Made by a program: the position numbers and the translations under genes
The notes under the pieces: model-generated
Database searches by the model: none
The model's input: the letters and a program-made list of their open reading frames with translations, nothing else
What the model was told of the DNA's origin: nothing
Assembly (NCBI GenBank): GCA_020073005.1
Contig: JAIQFX010000043.1
Span: 1-51,656, forward strand
Source of the DNA: Terriglobia bacterium
Lineage (GTDB): Bacteria; Acidobacteriota; Vicinamibacteria; Vicinamibacterales; CAVVIG01
DNA length: 51,656 bases
Direction of reading: 5' to 3'
Shown: one piece after another, positions 37,596 to 45,012 of the stretch
Position numbering within the stretch: the first letter of the stretch is position 1
How the letters are laid out: every line of letters starts with the position of its first letter

Positions 37596-38558
37596 ATGTA
37601 TTTCGATTTCGAGGATTACCACCCCGACATCACTCCTGTCGGCCGGGCGATTTCCTGGCGCGAAGGCGTGCTTCTGTCGATCATCGTGCACCTCGTGCTG
37701 GTCATCGTGATCCTGATGTTCCCGCGGTGGTTCCCGTTCGACGCCGAAGCGGCACGCCAGCGGATGCACGCGCTCGAAGTGCGACAGGCGCAGCAGCAAC
37801 CGCAGTTCGTGTTCGTGCAGCCGCGGCTCGAGCGCCCGGTGGCCAAGCCGCCGGATCGCGGCGAGGCGTCCGATCGCGATCGCCTCGCACGCGCGCCGGA
37901 GTTCGCGCCCAGCCCGACGAATCCGCTGCCGTTCTCGCGCGGCAACACGCCGGAGCGCGTCGAAGAGCCGCCGAAGCAGATGGCGCGAGGCCGCGGACCC
38001 TCGCCCGATCCCGCCGCCGGTCAGCCGTCGCAGAACCAGCAGCCGTCGAACGCGCAGAAGCTGCCCGAGTCGCAATCGGCGCTGCAGCTGCCGCCGCAGC
38101 AGCAGGCGCCGCAGAGCGGCGTCGGCGGCCGCGCGCCGACCGCGGGTGGATCGCTCGGCGACGCGCTCCGCAACCTGGAGCGGTACACGCGGAACGAAAC
38201 GTTCGACAACCCGGGCGGCGCCGGCGGGCAGTTCGGTCCGGAAATTCAGTTCGACACCAAGGGCGTCGAGTTCGGTCCGTGGATCCGGCGCTTCATCGCG
38301 CAGGTGAAGCGCAACTGGTTCATCCCGTACGCCGCGATGTCGATGAAGGGGCACACCGTCATCACGTTCAACGTGCACAAGGACGGATCGATCACCGACA
38401 TCAACGTCGCGGGGCCGTCGCCGATCGAGCCGTTCAACACGGCGGCGTTCGGCGCTTTGTCCGGATCGAATCCGACGCAGCCGCTGCCGCCTGAATATCC
38501 CGCGGACAAGGCGTTCTTCACGGTCACGTTCTTCTACAACGAAGTGCCGCCGAGATGA
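37596..38558 (+). CDS. TonB-like energy transducer
   Basis: A 320-residue protein: a cytoplasmic stub, one membrane helix (about 23-44, EGVLLSIIVHLVLVIVILMF), a long Pro/Gln-rich periplasmic linker (residues 60-180), and a C-terminal TonB/TolA-type domain. That domain runs from about residue 225 (FGPWIRRFIAQVKRNWFIPY, GHTVITFNVHKDGSITDINV, AFFTVTFFYNEVPPR). Such proteins transmit proton-motive force to outer-membrane transporters. No ExbB/ExbD genes are next to it. Its stop overlaps the start of a 29-residue ORF. Confidence 0.87.
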   Translation: MYFDFEDYHPDITPVGRAISWREGVLLSIIVHLVLVIVILMFPRWFPFDAEAARQRMHALEVRQAQQQPQFVFVQPRLERPVAKPPDRGEASDRDRLARAPEFAPSPTNPLPFSRGNTPERVEEPPKQMARGRGPSPDPAAGQPSQNQQPSNAQKLPESQSALQLPPQQQAPQSGVGGRAPTAGGSLGDALRNLERYTRNETFDNPGGAGGQFGPEIQFDTKGVEFGPWIRRFIAQVKRNWFIPYAAMSMKGHTVITFNVHKDGSITDINVAGPSPIEPFNTAAFGALSGSNPTQPLPPEYPADKAFFTVTFFYNEVPPR

Positions 38559-38644
38559 TCGTGACGCTCACGCGGTCGCAACAGCTCGGGCTCCTCATTC
38601 TCCTCGGTGCTTTCGTCGTTTACGTCCTCATCCGCGTGCGGTGA
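38555..38644 (+). CDS. 29-residue single-helix membrane protein
   Basis: ATG 38555 overlaps the TonB-like stop (ATGA), and the TGA stop overlaps the GTG start of miaA (GTGA). The product MIVTLTRSQQLGLLILLGAF continues VVYVLIRVR. It is one hydrophobic helix with a polar N-terminus and a basic C-terminus. Four-base coupling at both ends argues that it is translated. I recognise no family. It could be a partner of the TonB-like membrane protein. Confidence 0.6.
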   Translation: MIVTLTRSQQLGLLILLGAFVVYVLIRVR

Positions 38645-39582
38645 ACGATGTCATGCCGCGGCCGCTCGTTGCCATCCTCGGTCCGACCGCGACCGGCAAG
38701 AGCGCGCTGGCGCTGGCGATTGCCGGCGCGCGCGGCGGCGAGATCATCAACTGCGATTCGACGGCGGTCTATCGCGGCTTCGACATCGGCACCGACAAGA
38801 TCGCGCTCGCCGATCGGCGCGGCATCCCGCACCACCTGATTGACATCGTCGATCCGACCGAGGAGTACACGGCCGCGCAGTTCGCGCGCGACGCGGCGGC
38901 GGCGATCCGCGACATCCAGTCGCGCGGCAGGCTGCCCATCCTCGCGGGCGGGACGGGCTTCTACTTTCGCGCGCTGACGCGCGGTCTGTTCCCGGGACCC
39001 GGGCGTGACGCCGCGCTGCGCCAGCGCCTCGAGTCGATCGCGGAGCGGCGGGGTGTGACCTTTCTGCATCGTCTGCTCGGCCGCGTGGATCCAGAATCGG
39101 CGAGGCGGATTCAATCGCGCGATCTGAAGCGCCTGGTCCGCGCGCTCGAGGTGTACTTCCTGACCGGCCGGCCCCTCACGTCGCACTTCGCGGAGACCGT
39201 GTCGCCGATTCCAGAGGTGAAGGTCGTGGCGATCGCGGTTCGCCTGCCGGCCGCGCAGATCTCCGAGCGCGTCACGCGCCGCGTGGACGAGCAGTTCCAG
39301 CGGGGTCTGCTCGACGAGATCCGGACGCTGCTCGCGCGTGGGATTCCCGAAACCGCGCGGCCGTTCGGCGGGCTCGTGTATCGACAGGCGCTGGAGCACC
39401 TGCACGGCGTGCGGGACGAGGCGTCGACGCGCGCGCTCATCGCGCAGGAGAACCGCCGCTACGCGCGGCGCCAGTTGATCTGGTTCCGCAAAGAGCCTAA
39501 TCTAGTCTGGCTCGATGGCCCCGGTGAGTCGGCGGCGACGATCGCCGCCGCGCTGCGCGTGATCGATCAGCATCTCGACTAA
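38641..39582 (+). CDS. miaA: tRNA dimethylallyltransferase MiaA
   Basis: The 313-residue enzyme adds an isopentenyl group to A37 of tRNAs reading UNN codons. Motifs: P-loop AILGPTATGKSALALAI, INCDSTAVYRGFDIGTDKI, HHLIDIVDPTEEYTAAQF, ILAGGTGFYFRALTRGLFPG, and RPFGGLVYRQALEHL. The start is GTG 38641, overlapping the small ORF. It is followed by hfq, the widespread miaA-hfq pair. Confidence 0.96.
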   Translation: MNDVMPRPLVAILGPTATGKSALALAIAGARGGEIINCDSTAVYRGFDIGTDKIALADRRGIPHHLIDIVDPTEEYTAAQFARDAAAAIRDIQSRGRLPILAGGTGFYFRALTRGLFPGPGRDAALRQRLESIAERRGVTFLHRLLGRVDPESARRIQSRDLKRLVRALEVYFLTGRPLTSHFAETVSPIPEVKVVAIAVRLPAAQISERVTRRVDEQFQRGLLDEIRTLLARGIPETARPFGGLVYRQALEHLHGVRDEASTRALIAQENRRYARRQLIWFRKEPNLVWLDGPGESAATIAAALRVIDQHLD

Positions 39583-39587
39583 CTCTT

Positions 39588-39839
39588 ATGCCGCCCGCAT
39601 CCGAACCCAAACACGCGCAGGCGAACATCCAGGATGTCTTCCTCAACTACGTGCGCCGCGAAAAGCTCACGGTCACCGTGCGCATGATGGACGGCAGCGA
39701 GTTCGAGGGCCGCATCAAGAACTTCGATCGCTTCGCGCTCGTGCTCGATCACGGCGGCGCCGATCACATGATCTTCAAGCACGCGATCGCCGCCATCAAG
39801 ACGCCGAAGCCCGTCGCCAACTACTTCTCCCACCAGTAG
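39588..39839 (+). CDS. hfq: RNA chaperone Hfq
   Basis: The 83-residue Sm-like protein forms hexamers that pair small RNAs with mRNAs. The Sm1 motif is in LTVTVRMMDGSEFEGRIKNF, and the Sm2 signature FKHAIAAI corresponds to the usual YKHAI. QDVFLNYVRREK is the N-terminal helix. ATG 39588 lies five bases after miaA. A functional Hfq would make the many hairpin and repeat transcripts of this region potential targets (inference). Confidence 0.96.
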   Translation: MPPASEPKHAQANIQDVFLNYVRREKLTVTVRMMDGSEFEGRIKNFDRFALVLDHGGADHMIFKHAIAAIKTPKPVANYFSHQ

Positions 39840-39846
39840 CGCCGGC

Positions 39847-41022
39847 GTGACAGCCTTCAGACGCGTGATCCTGATCGTGATGGACAGCGTCGGCATCGGC
39901 GAGCTGCCGGACGCGGCCGCGTACGGCGATCGCGGCAGCGACACGCTCGGCAACATCGCGAAACGGATCCCGCTGGCGGTTCCGACGCTGCGCGGACTCG
40001 GCCTCGATCGGATCGCGGCGATCGGCGGCGCGCCCGCGGGAGAGCCGCCGGGGGCGGCGATCGGCCGGATGGCGGAGGCGTCGGCGGGGAAGGATTCCGT
40101 CACCGGGCACTGGGAGATGATGGGCATCGTGCTCGACCGCGCCTTCCCGGTCTTTCCGCACGGGTTTGCCAAGGAGACGCTCGCGGAGTTTGCGCGGCTG
40201 ACCGGGCGCGGCGTGCTCGGCAACACGGCCGCGTCGGGGACGCAGATCATCGACGAGCTGGGGCCCGAGCACATGCGGACCGGCGCGCTCATCGTCTACA
40301 CGTCGGCGGACAGCGTCTTCCAGATCGCGGCGCACGAAGAGATCGTCCCGATCCCGGAGCTGTACCGCGCGTGCGAGATCGCCTACACGATCGTCAGCGA
40401 GGGACTCGGCGTCGGCCGCGTGATCGCGCGGCCGTTTGTCGGAGCGCCGGGGAAGTTCACGCGCACGTCGAACCGTCACGACTACGCGCTGCCACCGACG
40501 GCGGAGACGGTCCTCGATCGTGTGAAGGCCGCGTCGCTGCCGGTCGTCTCGATCGGAAAGATCTCCGATCTGTTCGCCGGGCGCGGCGTGACGAGCGCGA
40601 TTCACACCAAGAGCGACGACGACGGCATGGATCACGTCGAGCGGCAGATGGCCGCCGTCGATCGCGGGCTGATCTTCACGAACCTCGTCGACTTCGACGC
40701 GCAGTACGGGCATCGCAACGACGTCGCGGGCTACGCGAAGAATCTGGAGCGATTCGACGCGCGTCTCGCGGCGGTGCTGCCGCGCCTGCGCGAGGACGAT
40801 CTCCTCGTCGTCACCGCCGATCACGGCAACGACCCGACGACGCCGAGCACCGATCACTCGCGCGAGTACGTGCCGCTGCTCGCCGCCGGCCCGCGCGTGC
40901 GCCGCGGCGCGGACCTCGGGACCCGCAAGACATTCGCCGACCTTGGCCAGACGGTGGCGGAGATCTTCGGCGTCGGCCCCATGGTCCACGGCACGAGCTT
41001 CTTGAGGGAACTGGCGAACTGA
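39847..41022 (+). CDS. deoB: Phosphopentomutase DeoB
   Basis: The 391-residue alkaline-phosphatase-superfamily enzyme interconverts ribose 1-phosphate and ribose 5-phosphate (and the deoxy forms). Motifs: VILIVMDSVGIGELPDA with metal-binding Asp, GSDTLGNIAKRI including the catalytic Thr, KDSVTGHWEMMGI, and VVTADHGNDPTTPSTDHSRE for the second metal. The start is GTG 39847. Next to a dGTPase and downstream of miaA-hfq, it fits nucleoside salvage. The stop is followed by a composite repeat. Confidence 0.95.
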   Translation: MTAFRRVILIVMDSVGIGELPDAAAYGDRGSDTLGNIAKRIPLAVPTLRGLGLDRIAAIGGAPAGEPPGAAIGRMAEASAGKDSVTGHWEMMGIVLDRAFPVFPHGFAKETLAEFARLTGRGVLGNTAASGTQIIDELGPEHMRTGALIVYTSADSVFQIAAHEEIVPIPELYRACEIAYTIVSEGLGVGRVIARPFVGAPGKFTRTSNRHDYALPPTAETVLDRVKAASLPVVSIGKISDLFAGRGVTSAIHTKSDDDGMDHVERQMAAVDRGLIFTNLVDFDAQYGHRNDVAGYAKNLERFDARLAAVLPRLREDDLLVVTADHGNDPTTPSTDHSREYVPLLAAGPRVRRGADLGTRKTFADLGQTVAEIFGVGPMVHGTSFLRELAN

Positions 41023-41030
41023 CGACGTTT

Positions 41031-41125
41031 AACCGCGGAGCCCGCGGAGAGCGCAGAGTATGATCTGGTGGCTCGGTCTCGTAGCGCGAGCCTTTCAGGC
41101 GAGCGGCTCTGCGGTCTCCGCGGTT
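41031..41125. repeat. Composite repeat: CCGCGGAGA inverted array with a GTAGCGC hairpin inside
   Basis: The left arm (41031-41058) starts AACCGCGGAGCCCGCGGAGA. The right arm (41107-41125) is CTCTGCGGTCTCCGCGGTT, its reverse with one 9-base unit fewer. Between them, at 41081-41104, lies an exact 24-base copy of the GTAGCGC element. This nesting shows the hairpin element can enter another repeat. Everything lies between deoB and the dGTPase start. Confidence 0.9.
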
Positions 41126-41134
41126 CCTCTTTGT

Positions 41135-42157
41135 ATGGCTACTCTTCGTGAGCAACTCGAAGCGCGCGAGCGCGACATTCTGGCGCCGCAGGCGGCCAAG
41201 AGCGCCGATTCGCGCGGCCGTCTTCGTCCGGAGAAGGAAGATGACGTCCGGCCGGCGTTTCAGCGCGACCGCGACCGCATCATCCACTGCAAGGCGTTCC
41301 GCCGCCTGAAGCACAAGACGCAGGTCTTCTTCGCGCCGACGGGCGATCACTACCGGACGCGCCTCACCCACACGCTCGAGGTCTCGCAGATCGCGCGGAC
41401 GATTGCGAAGGTGCTGCGGCTGCACGAGGAACTGACCGAGGCGATCGCGCTCGGGCACGACCTCGGGCACACGCCGTTCGGGCACGCGGGCGAGCGCGTG
41501 ATCGACACGCTGGTGCCCGGCGGCTTCAACCACTACGAGCAGAGCCTGCGCATCGTCGACGTGCTGGAGAACGACGGCCGCGGCCTCAACCTGACGTGGG
41601 AAGTGCGCGACGGGATTGCGAAGCACTCGAAAGGGAAGTCGGGTGCGCCGGTCGGCCTGACGGGCACGCTGCGCGCGAGCACGATCGAAGGGCAGATCAT
41701 GCGCGTCGCGGATCTCATCGCCTACGTCAATCACGACATCGACGATGCGACGCGCGCCGGGTTGCTGAAGCCGGAGGATCTGCCGACCGAGCCCGTCGCG
41801 ATTCTCGGCGGGTCGTCGTCCGCGCGCATCGCGACGCTCGTGAAGGACGTCGTGACAGAAAGCCTCGCCGGCAATCTGACGGAGATCCGCATGAGCGATC
41901 GCGTGCTGAAGGCGGTCCTCGATCTGCGAAGCTTTCTGTTCGACGCGGTCTACGAGAACACGATCGCGACGGCGGAGTTCAAGAAAGCGACCGGAATTCT
42001 GACCGGACTCTGGGAGAAGGTGCGCGAGCGGCCGGAAGAGTTTCTCGATCTCAAGACGATCGAGAACGAAGGCCATTTTCTCGCCGGCATGACCGATCGT
42101 TACGCCGTCCGGCTGTACGAGCAGCTGTTCATTCCCAAACCTTGGGCGATCGAATAG
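41135..42157 (+). CDS. dGTP triphosphohydrolase-like protein (HD domain)
   Basis: The 340-residue HD-domain enzyme cleaves dNTPs to nucleoside and triphosphate. The motifs are RLKHKTQVFFAPTGDHYRTR, LTHTLEVSQIART (first His), and GHDLGHTPFGHAGE (HD pair), with a later Asp in LIAYVNHDIDDATRAG. The length fits the shorter non-E. coli dGTPase type. Start ATG 41135 (MATLREQLEARE) follows the composite repeat. An upstream in-frame ATG at 41060 would translate the repeat and is unlikely. Confidence 0.92.
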   Translation: MATLREQLEARERDILAPQAAKSADSRGRLRPEKEDDVRPAFQRDRDRIIHCKAFRRLKHKTQVFFAPTGDHYRTRLTHTLEVSQIARTIAKVLRLHEELTEAIALGHDLGHTPFGHAGERVIDTLVPGGFNHYEQSLRIVDVLENDGRGLNLTWEVRDGIAKHSKGKSGAPVGLTGTLRASTIEGQIMRVADLIAYVNHDIDDATRAGLLKPEDLPTEPVAILGGSSSARIATLVKDVVTESLAGNLTEIRMSDRVLKAVLDLRSFLFDAVYENTIATAEFKKATGILTGLWEKVRERPEEFLDLKTIENEGHFLAGMTDRYAVRLYEQLFIPKPWAIE

Positions 42158-42165
42158 GCGAGATC

Positions 42166-42267
42166 ATGTTGAATCACCCGCTGCCCAGCATCGGACTCCC
42201 CGCGTTGCTATTGATCTTCGTAACAGCGCTCATCCTGTTCACCATGAACCGCTCGCGATCGCAATGA
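42166..42267 (+). CDS. 33-residue single-helix membrane protein
   Basis: ATG 42166 lies eight bases after the dGTPase stop. The product MLNHPLPSIGLPALLLIFVT continues ALILFTMNRSRSQ, one hydrophobic helix with a basic tail. Its stop overlaps the ATG of the next small ORF (ATGA). The family is unknown. Support comes from coupling and composition only. Confidence 0.5.
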   Translation: MLNHPLPSIGLPALLLIFVTALILFTMNRSRSQ

Positions 42268-42449
42268 CGAAGAACGGCCTCCGCTTATGGGCGCTCGCGA
42301 ATCTCGTCGTCTTGTTGGTCGCCGTGTTGCCGGGCGCCCTGGATCACCCGTATCCAGCCCTGATCAGACCGTACGTGCAGTGGAGCGGAATTCTGTTCTA
42401 CGTCGTCAGTGGTCTGTGCTTCGTTGTCGTCGCCGGCAGAAAAGAGTGA
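42264..42449 (+). CDS. 61-residue two-helix membrane protein
   Basis: The ATG overlaps the preceding small ORF by four bases. Two hydrophobic segments, LWALANLVVLLVAVLPGALD and WSGILFYVVSGLCFVVVAG, flank a short loop (HPYPALIRPYVQ), and the end is RKE. With the 33-residue ORF it forms a coupled pair of small membrane proteins. No family is recognised. Confidence 0.55.
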   Translation: MTKNGLRLWALANLVVLLVAVLPGALDHPYPALIRPYVQWSGILFYVVSGLCFVVVAGRKE

Positions 42450-42536
42450 CCGACGCCGACACCGCCGCCGCGGCTTGTTGTCGGTCGGCAGGCTCTGCCG
42501 TGGCTACAATAGGTGCGCGGCTGAAAGGGGATCGCG

Positions 42537-42989
42537 ATGGCTCTGACGCGCGCGGTGGCCGTCCTTTTCGTCCTCTTGTTTGTCGCGATCATCTCTTACT
42601 GGGGTCAGGCCGGGCGTCCGCTTCGGGTCGCGTTATGGCCCTTCGGCAGTTCAAGTGCCGCGACACAAAACGCTGAACTTGACGGTTGGGTCTACGAGAA
42701 GTGCGAAGGCGGGCAGCTCGCGCATCCGTTGAGCGGCGTTGTCGTCTCGACGTCGTTGGATGCGACCACTGCAGTCACCGACAGCGACGGACACTTCCGG
42801 TTGGTAACCCACACGCGCGCGTTCAGCAGCGATCAAGTGATCGTGACGTTTCGCTGGGGGAACACGGTCCGCACGCACAGTATCAACGGCGGCGCGCTGA
42901 CACCTGGCGTCCACTCTCGCTGGGCCCAGAGCTTCACGCTGTCCCCGCCATGGAGATTTCCCGACGAACTCTGGCCGAATTGCGAATGA
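42537..42989 (+). CDS. Hypothetical secreted or membrane-anchored protein
   Basis: The 150-residue protein has an N-terminal hydrophobic helix (VAVLFVLLFVAIISYWG) acting as signal or anchor. A beta-rich domain follows: DGWVYEKCEGGQLAHPLSGV, VVSTSLDATTAVTDSDGHFR, TFRWGNTVRTHSI. The GVVV plus TDSDGHFR pattern resembles carboxypeptidase-regulatory-like beta sandwiches. Codon use is less GC-rich than in flanking genes. The function is unknown. It is preceded by an 87-base gap holding a CGGCAG-GCT-CTGCCG hairpin and a TACAAT box. Confidence 0.6.
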   Translation: MALTRAVAVLFVLLFVAIISYWGQAGRPLRVALWPFGSSSAATQNAELDGWVYEKCEGGQLAHPLSGVVVSTSLDATTAVTDSDGHFRLVTHTRAFSSDQVIVTFRWGNTVRTHSINGGALTPGVHSRWAQSFTLSPPWRFPDELWPNCE

Positions 42990-43003
42990 GATTCGTAGGT
43001 TTT

Positions 43004-43045
43004 CAGCCACCAGCCACCAGCCTCAAGTCACCGTTCCGCCCTAGC
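43004..43045. repeat. Seven-base repeat array (CAGCCAC type)
   Basis: Units CAGCCAC, CAGCCAC, CAGCCTC, AAGTCAC, CGTTCCG, CCCTAGC keep a 7-base step. The CAGCCAC unit is the same as in the array inside mqnA (there phased as GCCACCA). The array lies between the hypothetical gene and the DUF177 gene. Confidence 0.8.
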
Positions 43046-43081
43046 CTCCAGCCCCTTTCCCAAGGTATATTGGGAAGTTCC

Positions 43082-43624
43082 ATGTTGCTGGATCTACGCA
43101 AGATAGGGACGCCGCTCGAGCGCTACGAGAAGGTCTACGCGCCCGAGGCGTTCGGGTCCGGCCCGGCCGACGCCGGCAACGAAGCCGATGGCTTTCGCGT
43201 GGCGGCGCCCGTCACGCTGGCGTTCGACATCGTCAAGGACAAGGCAACGTTCCGGCTCGCCGGCCACGTGCAGACGACGCTGGAGCTGCCGTGCGGCCGG
43301 TGTCTGGAACCGTTCGCGCTGCCGGTCGACGCGTCGTTCGATCTTCGGTATCAGCCGCACGCCGACAACACGGGCGAAGGCGAGGTCGAGATCGAAGAAG
43401 ACGACTTGACGACGGCGTTCTACGAGAACGACGAGATCGATCTCGGTCAGTTGATGCGCGAGCAGTTCTATTTGTCGCTGCCGATGAAGCCGCTGTGCCG
43501 GGTGGATTGCAAGGGATTGTGCCCGTCGTGCGGCACGAACCTGAATCGCGCGACGTGCGACTGCAAACGCGAATGGGAAGACCCGCGGTTCGCTGCGCTG
43601 AAGAAACTGAAAATTAAGAACTGA
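43082..43624 (+). CDS. DUF177 (YceD-like) protein
   Basis: A 180-residue protein of the YceD/DUF177 family, which almost always precedes rpmF and has been linked to 23S rRNA metabolism. CGRCLEPFALPVDASFDLRY and DEIDLGQLMREQFYLSLPMK are the family core. The tail CRVDCKGLCPSCGTNLNRAT with CDCK suggests a zinc site. Start ATG 43082. The final TGA (43622-43624) is part of the first unit of a 7-nt repeat array. Confidence 0.92.
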   Translation: MLLDLRKIGTPLERYEKVYAPEAFGSGPADAGNEADGFRVAAPVTLAFDIVKDKATFRLAGHVQTTLELPCGRCLEPFALPVDASFDLRYQPHADNTGEGEVEIEEDDLTTAFYENDEIDLGQLMREQFYLSLPMKPLCRVDCKGLCPSCGTNLNRATCDCKREWEDPRFAALKKLKIKN

Positions 43625-43666
43625 GAACTGAGAACTGAGAGCTGAAAGCTGACAGCTGAGAGCTAA
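43618..43666. repeat. Seven 7-nt units filling the DUF177-rpmF gap
   Basis: The units GAACTGA x3, GAGCTGA, AAGCTGA, CAGCTGA, GAGCTAA run without interruption from the last codons of DUF177 to two bases before the rpmF ATG. The first unit supplies the DUF177 stop. No other sequence is present in the gap, so the ribosome-binding region of rpmF is repeat-derived. Confidence 0.92.
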
Positions 43667-43668
43667 TC

Positions 43669-43851
43669 ATGCCGAATCCCAAACGACGACACTCCAAGAC
43701 CCGCACTGCCAAGCGCCGCACCCACGACGCGCTGAAGGCCACCGGCCTCGGCGAGTGCCCGCACTGTCACGAGCCGAAACCGCCGCACCGCGTGTGCGCC
43801 AACTGCGGCTACTACCGCGGACGGCAGGCGAGGGCGGTCAGCGAAGACTAG
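43669..43851 (+). CDS. rpmF: 50S ribosomal protein L32
   Basis: The 60-residue ribosomal protein begins MPNPKRRHSKTRTAKRRTHD. It has a zinc ribbon with Cys pairs in CPHCHEP and CANCGYYRGR. It is slightly longer at the end (QARAVSED) than most. The DUF177-rpmF-plsX-fab order is widely conserved. Confidence 0.97.
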   Translation: MPNPKRRHSKTRTAKRRTHDALKATGLGECPHCHEPKPPHRVCANCGYYRGRQARAVSED

Positions 43852-43857
43852 CGCCTG

Positions 43858-44000
43858 CTGGTGCTGAGTGCCTGGTGCGGGGTGCCTGGTGCCGTGCGAG
43901 GTGCTGGGTGCCGGAGTGCCCTTCGCACTCGCGGCAGCACCAGGCACCTTGCACCCTGCACGGCACCCGGCACCTAGCACCACGCACCCGGCACCCCGTC
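43858..44000. repeat. Large inverted array of GGTGCCT/GCACCAG 7-nt units
   Basis: The left half (43858 to about 43922) has units such as TGGTGCT, GAGTGCC, TGGTGCG, GGGTGCC, TGGTGCC, then a phase shift to GTGCGAG, GTGCTGG, GTGCCGG, AGTGCCC. The right half is the reverse: GCACCAG, GCACCTT, GCACCCT, one short unit, then GCACCCG, GCACCTA, GCACCAC, GCACCCG, GCACCCC. The centre is about 15 bases. The array fills the entire rpmF-plsX gap and would form a long imperfect stem. Confidence 0.88.
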
Positions 44001-44001
44001 A

Positions 44002-45012
44002 ATGATTTGGGTCGCAGTTGATGCCATGGGCGGCGACGATGGCCCGCGCGACGTCGTGGACGGCGCGCTCGCCGCGACGCGGCACTTCGACCTGGGCGTC
44101 GCGCTCGTCGGATCCACCGCCGCGCTCGAGGCGGAGCTCGCGCGTCACGGCGACGTCGACCGCGGCCGCGTGCGGCTGGTCGACGCCGCCGACGTGGTCA
44201 GGATGGACGAGTCGCCGTCCGCGGCGCTCAAGCGGAAGCCCGGCGCGTCGATCTCGCGCGCGGCGGCGCTCGTGGCGCGGGGCGAGGCGGCGGCGCTGTT
44301 CAGCGCCGGGCACACGGGCGCGACGGTGATGGCGGCGCACGGCGCGTTCGGCATGCTGCCGGGCGTCGATCGGCCCGCGCTCGCCGCGACGATCCCGACC
44401 ATGTCCACGGAGCGTCAGCCGGCGGTGCTCGTCGACGCCGGCGCGAGCGTCGACTGCCGGCCCGCGCACCTGCTGCAGTTCGCCGTGATGGGCTGCATGT
44501 ACGCGCGCGTCGCCTTCGGGATCGAGGCGCCGCGCGTCGGGCTGCTGTCGATCGGCGAGGAGCCGACGAAAGGCAACGAGCTGACGCGCGAGGCGCACAA
44601 GCTCCTGAAGGCCGCGCCGCTGACGTTCATCGGCAACGTCGAAGGGCGCGACGTGTACGCCGGGAAAGCGGACGTGATCGTGTGCGACGGCTTCACCGGG
44701 AACGTCGCCCTGAAGATCAGCGAGGGACTCGTCGACGTGATGCAGGGATTTCTGAACCAGGAACTGTCCGGCACGATCACCGAGCGTCTCGGGTCGATGC
44801 TGACGCGCCGCGCGCACCGGCACTTCCGGATGCGCATGGACTACTCGGAGTACGGCGGCGCGCCGCTGCTCGGCGTCGCGGGCGTGACGATCGTCGGACA
44901 CGGCCGCTCGAGCGCGAAGGCCGTCCGCAACGCCGTCGCGCTGGCATACCGCTTCGCGGCGAACGACTTCATCGGCCGCGTCGAGCGGGAGATTGCCGTG
45001 GCCGCGTCATGA
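44002..45012 (+). CDS. plsX: Phosphate acyltransferase PlsX
   Basis: The 336-residue peripheral membrane enzyme turns acyl-ACP into acyl-phosphate for phospholipid synthesis. WVAVDAMGGDDGPRDVVDGA is the start signature. SAGHTGATVMAAHG, VLVDAGASVDCRP, SIGEEPTKGNEL, VEGRDVYAGKADVIVCDGFT, and GGAPLLGVAGVTIVGHGRSS complete the family motifs. ATG 44002 follows the repeat array directly, and its stop overlaps fabD (ATGA). Confidence 0.97.
   Translation: MIWVAVDAMGGDDGPRDVVDGALAATRHFDLGVALVGSTAALEAELARHGDVDRGRVRLVDAADVVRMDESPSAALKRKPGASISRAAALVARGEAAALFSAGHTGATVMAAHGAFGMLPGVDRPALAATIPTMSTERQPAVLVDAGASVDCRPAHLLQFAVMGCMYARVAFGIEAPRVGLLSIGEEPTKGNELTREAHKLLKAAPLTFIGNVEGRDVYAGKADVIVCDGFTGNVALKISEGLVDVMQGFLNQELSGTITERLGSMLTRRAHRHFRMRMDYSEYGGAPLLGVAGVTIVGHGRSSAKAVRNAVALAYRFAANDFIGRVEREIAVAAS

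Noticed and set aside
42475-42510. A promoter with TACAAT before the 42537 gene
   Set aside because: The nearest TTGTCG lies 21 bases upstream, too far for a normal spacer, and the hairpin between them is an alternative explanation.
43858-44000. A possible CRISPR array
   Set aside because: The units are seven bases with no spacers, the halves are inverted, and no cas gene is present.
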